This document shows, in pieces, positions 62,760 through 64,000 of a stretch of DNA of 64,000 bases. The position numbers and the translations under genes were made by a program. The notes under the pieces were generated by a model. That model did not search any database. It saw nothing but the letters and a program-made list of their open reading frames with translations, and was not told the origin of the DNA. Each line of letters opens with the position of its first letter. Position 1 is the first letter of the stretch. The DNA is from JAHEEL01 sp963700375. Its GTDB lineage: Bacteria > Actinomycetota > Acidimicrobiia > Spongiisociales > UBA5794. The stretch is taken from assembly GCA_963700375.1 (NCBI GenBank), contig CAVOXF010000006.1, forward strand, positions 124,001 to 188,000, written 5' to 3'.

Positions 62760-64000
62760 CTAAGCGGTCGCGTTCACCATGCGCCGAGCGAGCACCTTCG
62801 TGGACTCGCCGGGTTCCATGGTGACGCCGTACAGCATATCGGCAGCTTCCATGGTCTGTTGCTGATGGGTAATGATGACCAGCTGGGCCGACGTCCGGAG
62901 CGCGTCGACCAGACGCAAGAAGCGATGGAGGTTTGCGTCATCGAGTGCCGCTTCGACCTCGTCGAGAACATAGAACGGGCTCGGCCTCGCACGGAACACG
63001 GCGAAGAGGAAGGCCAGCGCCGCGAGGCTCCGCTCGCCGCCCGAGAGCAGGGCGAGGCGCCCCACCTTCTTGCCGTGCGGTTGTGCCTCGACCTCGACCC
63101 CGGACTCGAGTGGTCGGTCCGGCTTGTCGAGGCGAAGCCGCCCCCGACCTCCCGGGAAGACCTCGGCGAAGTTCTCCTGGTAGAGCGCCGAGATCTCTTC
63201 GAAAGCCACCATGAACAAGTTGGCCATCTCCTCGTCGAGCGCAGAGATCACCTTGCGGAGCTCGCTCCGGGACTCGTTGAGGTCGGCAATCTGGGCATCG
63301 AGCAATTCAACCTCTCCGGCGAGTTCCTCGTACTCCGCCGCAGCGAGGGGGTTGATCGGCCCCATCCGACGAAGATCGGCTTCGAGACTCTCGAGGCGGC
63401 TCTTCGGTTCGACGCCTTCGTCGAGTTTCGGTTGGGGCGCGGCAAGAGCGGCCTCGATCGTTGCATCGGCGTCGCGCCGGAGCCGCTCGGCGCTTGTCTC
63501 CATCCGAACCCTCACCTCGGCCAGTTCGACGGCGAGCACCGATCGACGCTCCTTGGCGAGCGAGATCGACGCTTCGAGTTCTTCGCGGCGCTTCTCAGCG
63601 ACGTTGAGCGCACCTGCGGCGTCGCCAACCTCGAGCCGGAGAGTTCGCTGGCGCTCCCGGAGTTCGATGATGTGCTTCTGGGCCACGACGGCGACGCGGG
63701 CTGCCCGCGATTCGATCTCCTCGAGGGCCTCGATGCGTGCGTCATCTTCCGGGAGGAGTTCCAGCTGGTTGAGCTCGTTCTCGACACGTTCGATTCTTCG
63801 GTGCAGCAGGGTGCTCCGTTCGGCGATCCCTGCGAGCTCGGCGGCTGCTTCCTCACGGAGGCGCCGGGCGGCGTCCCTGCGAGCAGCCACATCCTGGCGG
63901 CGCAGGTTCAGTGCCTCCCACGCGGCCTGGCGTGCCGCCCCCTCACCCTCGAGTTCGGCAAGCCGCTCTCTCAATTCTTTGATCCGCTCGGCGCGGGCGC
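62760..64000 (-). CDS. smc: Chromosome segregation protein SMC, C-terminal part
   Basis: Visible are 413 residues reading into the window from the right edge. A long coiled coil (about the first 240 residues) is followed by the C-terminal ABC half-site. It shows MGPINPLAAAEYEELAGEVE, the signature LLSGGERSLAALAFLFAVFR and Walker B FYVLDEVEAALDDANL, with the D loop and HQQQTMEAADMLYGVTM. SMC condenses chromosomes with ScpA and ScpB. The hinge and Walker A lie outside the window. Confidence 0.97.
   Translation of the reverse strand, partial: ARAERIKELRERLAELEGEGAARQAAWEALNLRRQDVAARRDAARRLREEAAAELAGIAERSTLLHRRIERVENELNQLELLPEDDARIEALEEIESRAARVAVVAQKHIIELRERQRTLRLEVGDAAGALNVAEKRREELEASISLAKERRSVLAVELAEVRVRMETSAERLRRDADATIEAALAAPQPKLDEGVEPKSRLESLEADLRRMGPINPLAAAEYEELAGEVELLDAQIADLNESRSELRKVISALDEEMANLFMVAFEEISALYQENFAEVFPGGRGRLRLDKPDRPLESGVEVEAQPHGKKVGRLALLSGGERSLAALAFLFAVFRARPSPFYVLDEVEAALDDANLHRFLRLVDALRTSAQLVIITHQQQTMEAADMLYGVTMEPGESTKVLARRMVNATA

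Overview
The window is 64 kb of dense, high-GC chromosomal DNA, about 90 percent coding, with no rRNA, tRNA, CRISPR or prophage. It looks like an actinobacterium, probably an uncultured lineage near Acidimicrobiia. The evidence is an actinobacterial-type LexA box, a WhiG/FliA sigma factor beside rpsB, a DUF2469 protein, coenzyme F420 genes (cofG, cofH), a fused B12 mutase (icmF), an alkyltransferase-like protein, many GTG starts, and the order of the translation genes. Genus-level placement is inference.

Layout. 1-0.7 kb holds the 5' part of an ImuA'-like SOS gene under a perfect LexA box, cut by the left edge. From 1 to 38 kb almost everything is on the minus strand and forms the classic actinobacterial information-processing supercluster. 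Read from its upstream end it runs trmD-rplS-(AlkA-like glycosylase)-lepB-DUF2469-yraN, comM-dprA-xerC-whiG, rpsB-tsf-pyrH-frr-cdsA-dxr-rseP-ispG-protease-proS, rimP-nusA-infB-ylxP-rbfA-nrnA-truB-ribF, rpsO-pnp. Dodecin, a lipase-like protein and a Kef-type antiporter with universal-stress domains lie among them. 38-50 kb is an insertion between rimM and trmD: a TetR regulator, cofH and cofG, a lipoprotein, two ATP-grasp enzymes and icmF, plus a gene graveyard at 44.2-45.0 kb (DUF222/HNH pseudogene and IS481 remnant). 50-52.6 kb resumes the supercluster with rimM-khpA-rpsP-ffh. 52.6-61.7 kb is a second insertion: a tightly coupled nucleoside/base salvage operon (upp-methyltransferase-atl-deoA-punA), etfBA, kup and corA. 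The right end is cdd-ftsY-smc, with smc cut by the edge.

Together the genes cover ribosome assembly, transcription-translation coupling, protein targeting (Ffh, FtsY) and signal-peptide processing, MEP isoprenoid synthesis (dxr, ispG), phospholipid precursor synthesis (cdsA), DNA uptake and recombination (comM, dprA, xerC), nucleoside recycling, acyl-CoA and B12 metabolism (icmF, etfBA, enoyl-CoA hydratase) and F420 synthesis.

The unusual material is mostly at gene boundaries. Heptamer tandem repeats run in frame through the ImuA' N terminus and the TrmD C terminus. Three genes (merR, lepB, a methyltransferase) each carry a single reading-frame break. Degraded remnants of an antiporter, a cupin, a DUF222 protein and an IS481 transposase are present. 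CdsA has an acidic N-terminal extension of about 440 residues, and CofH has an unrecognised N-terminal domain of about 230 residues. I do not see a complete novel defence-type system.
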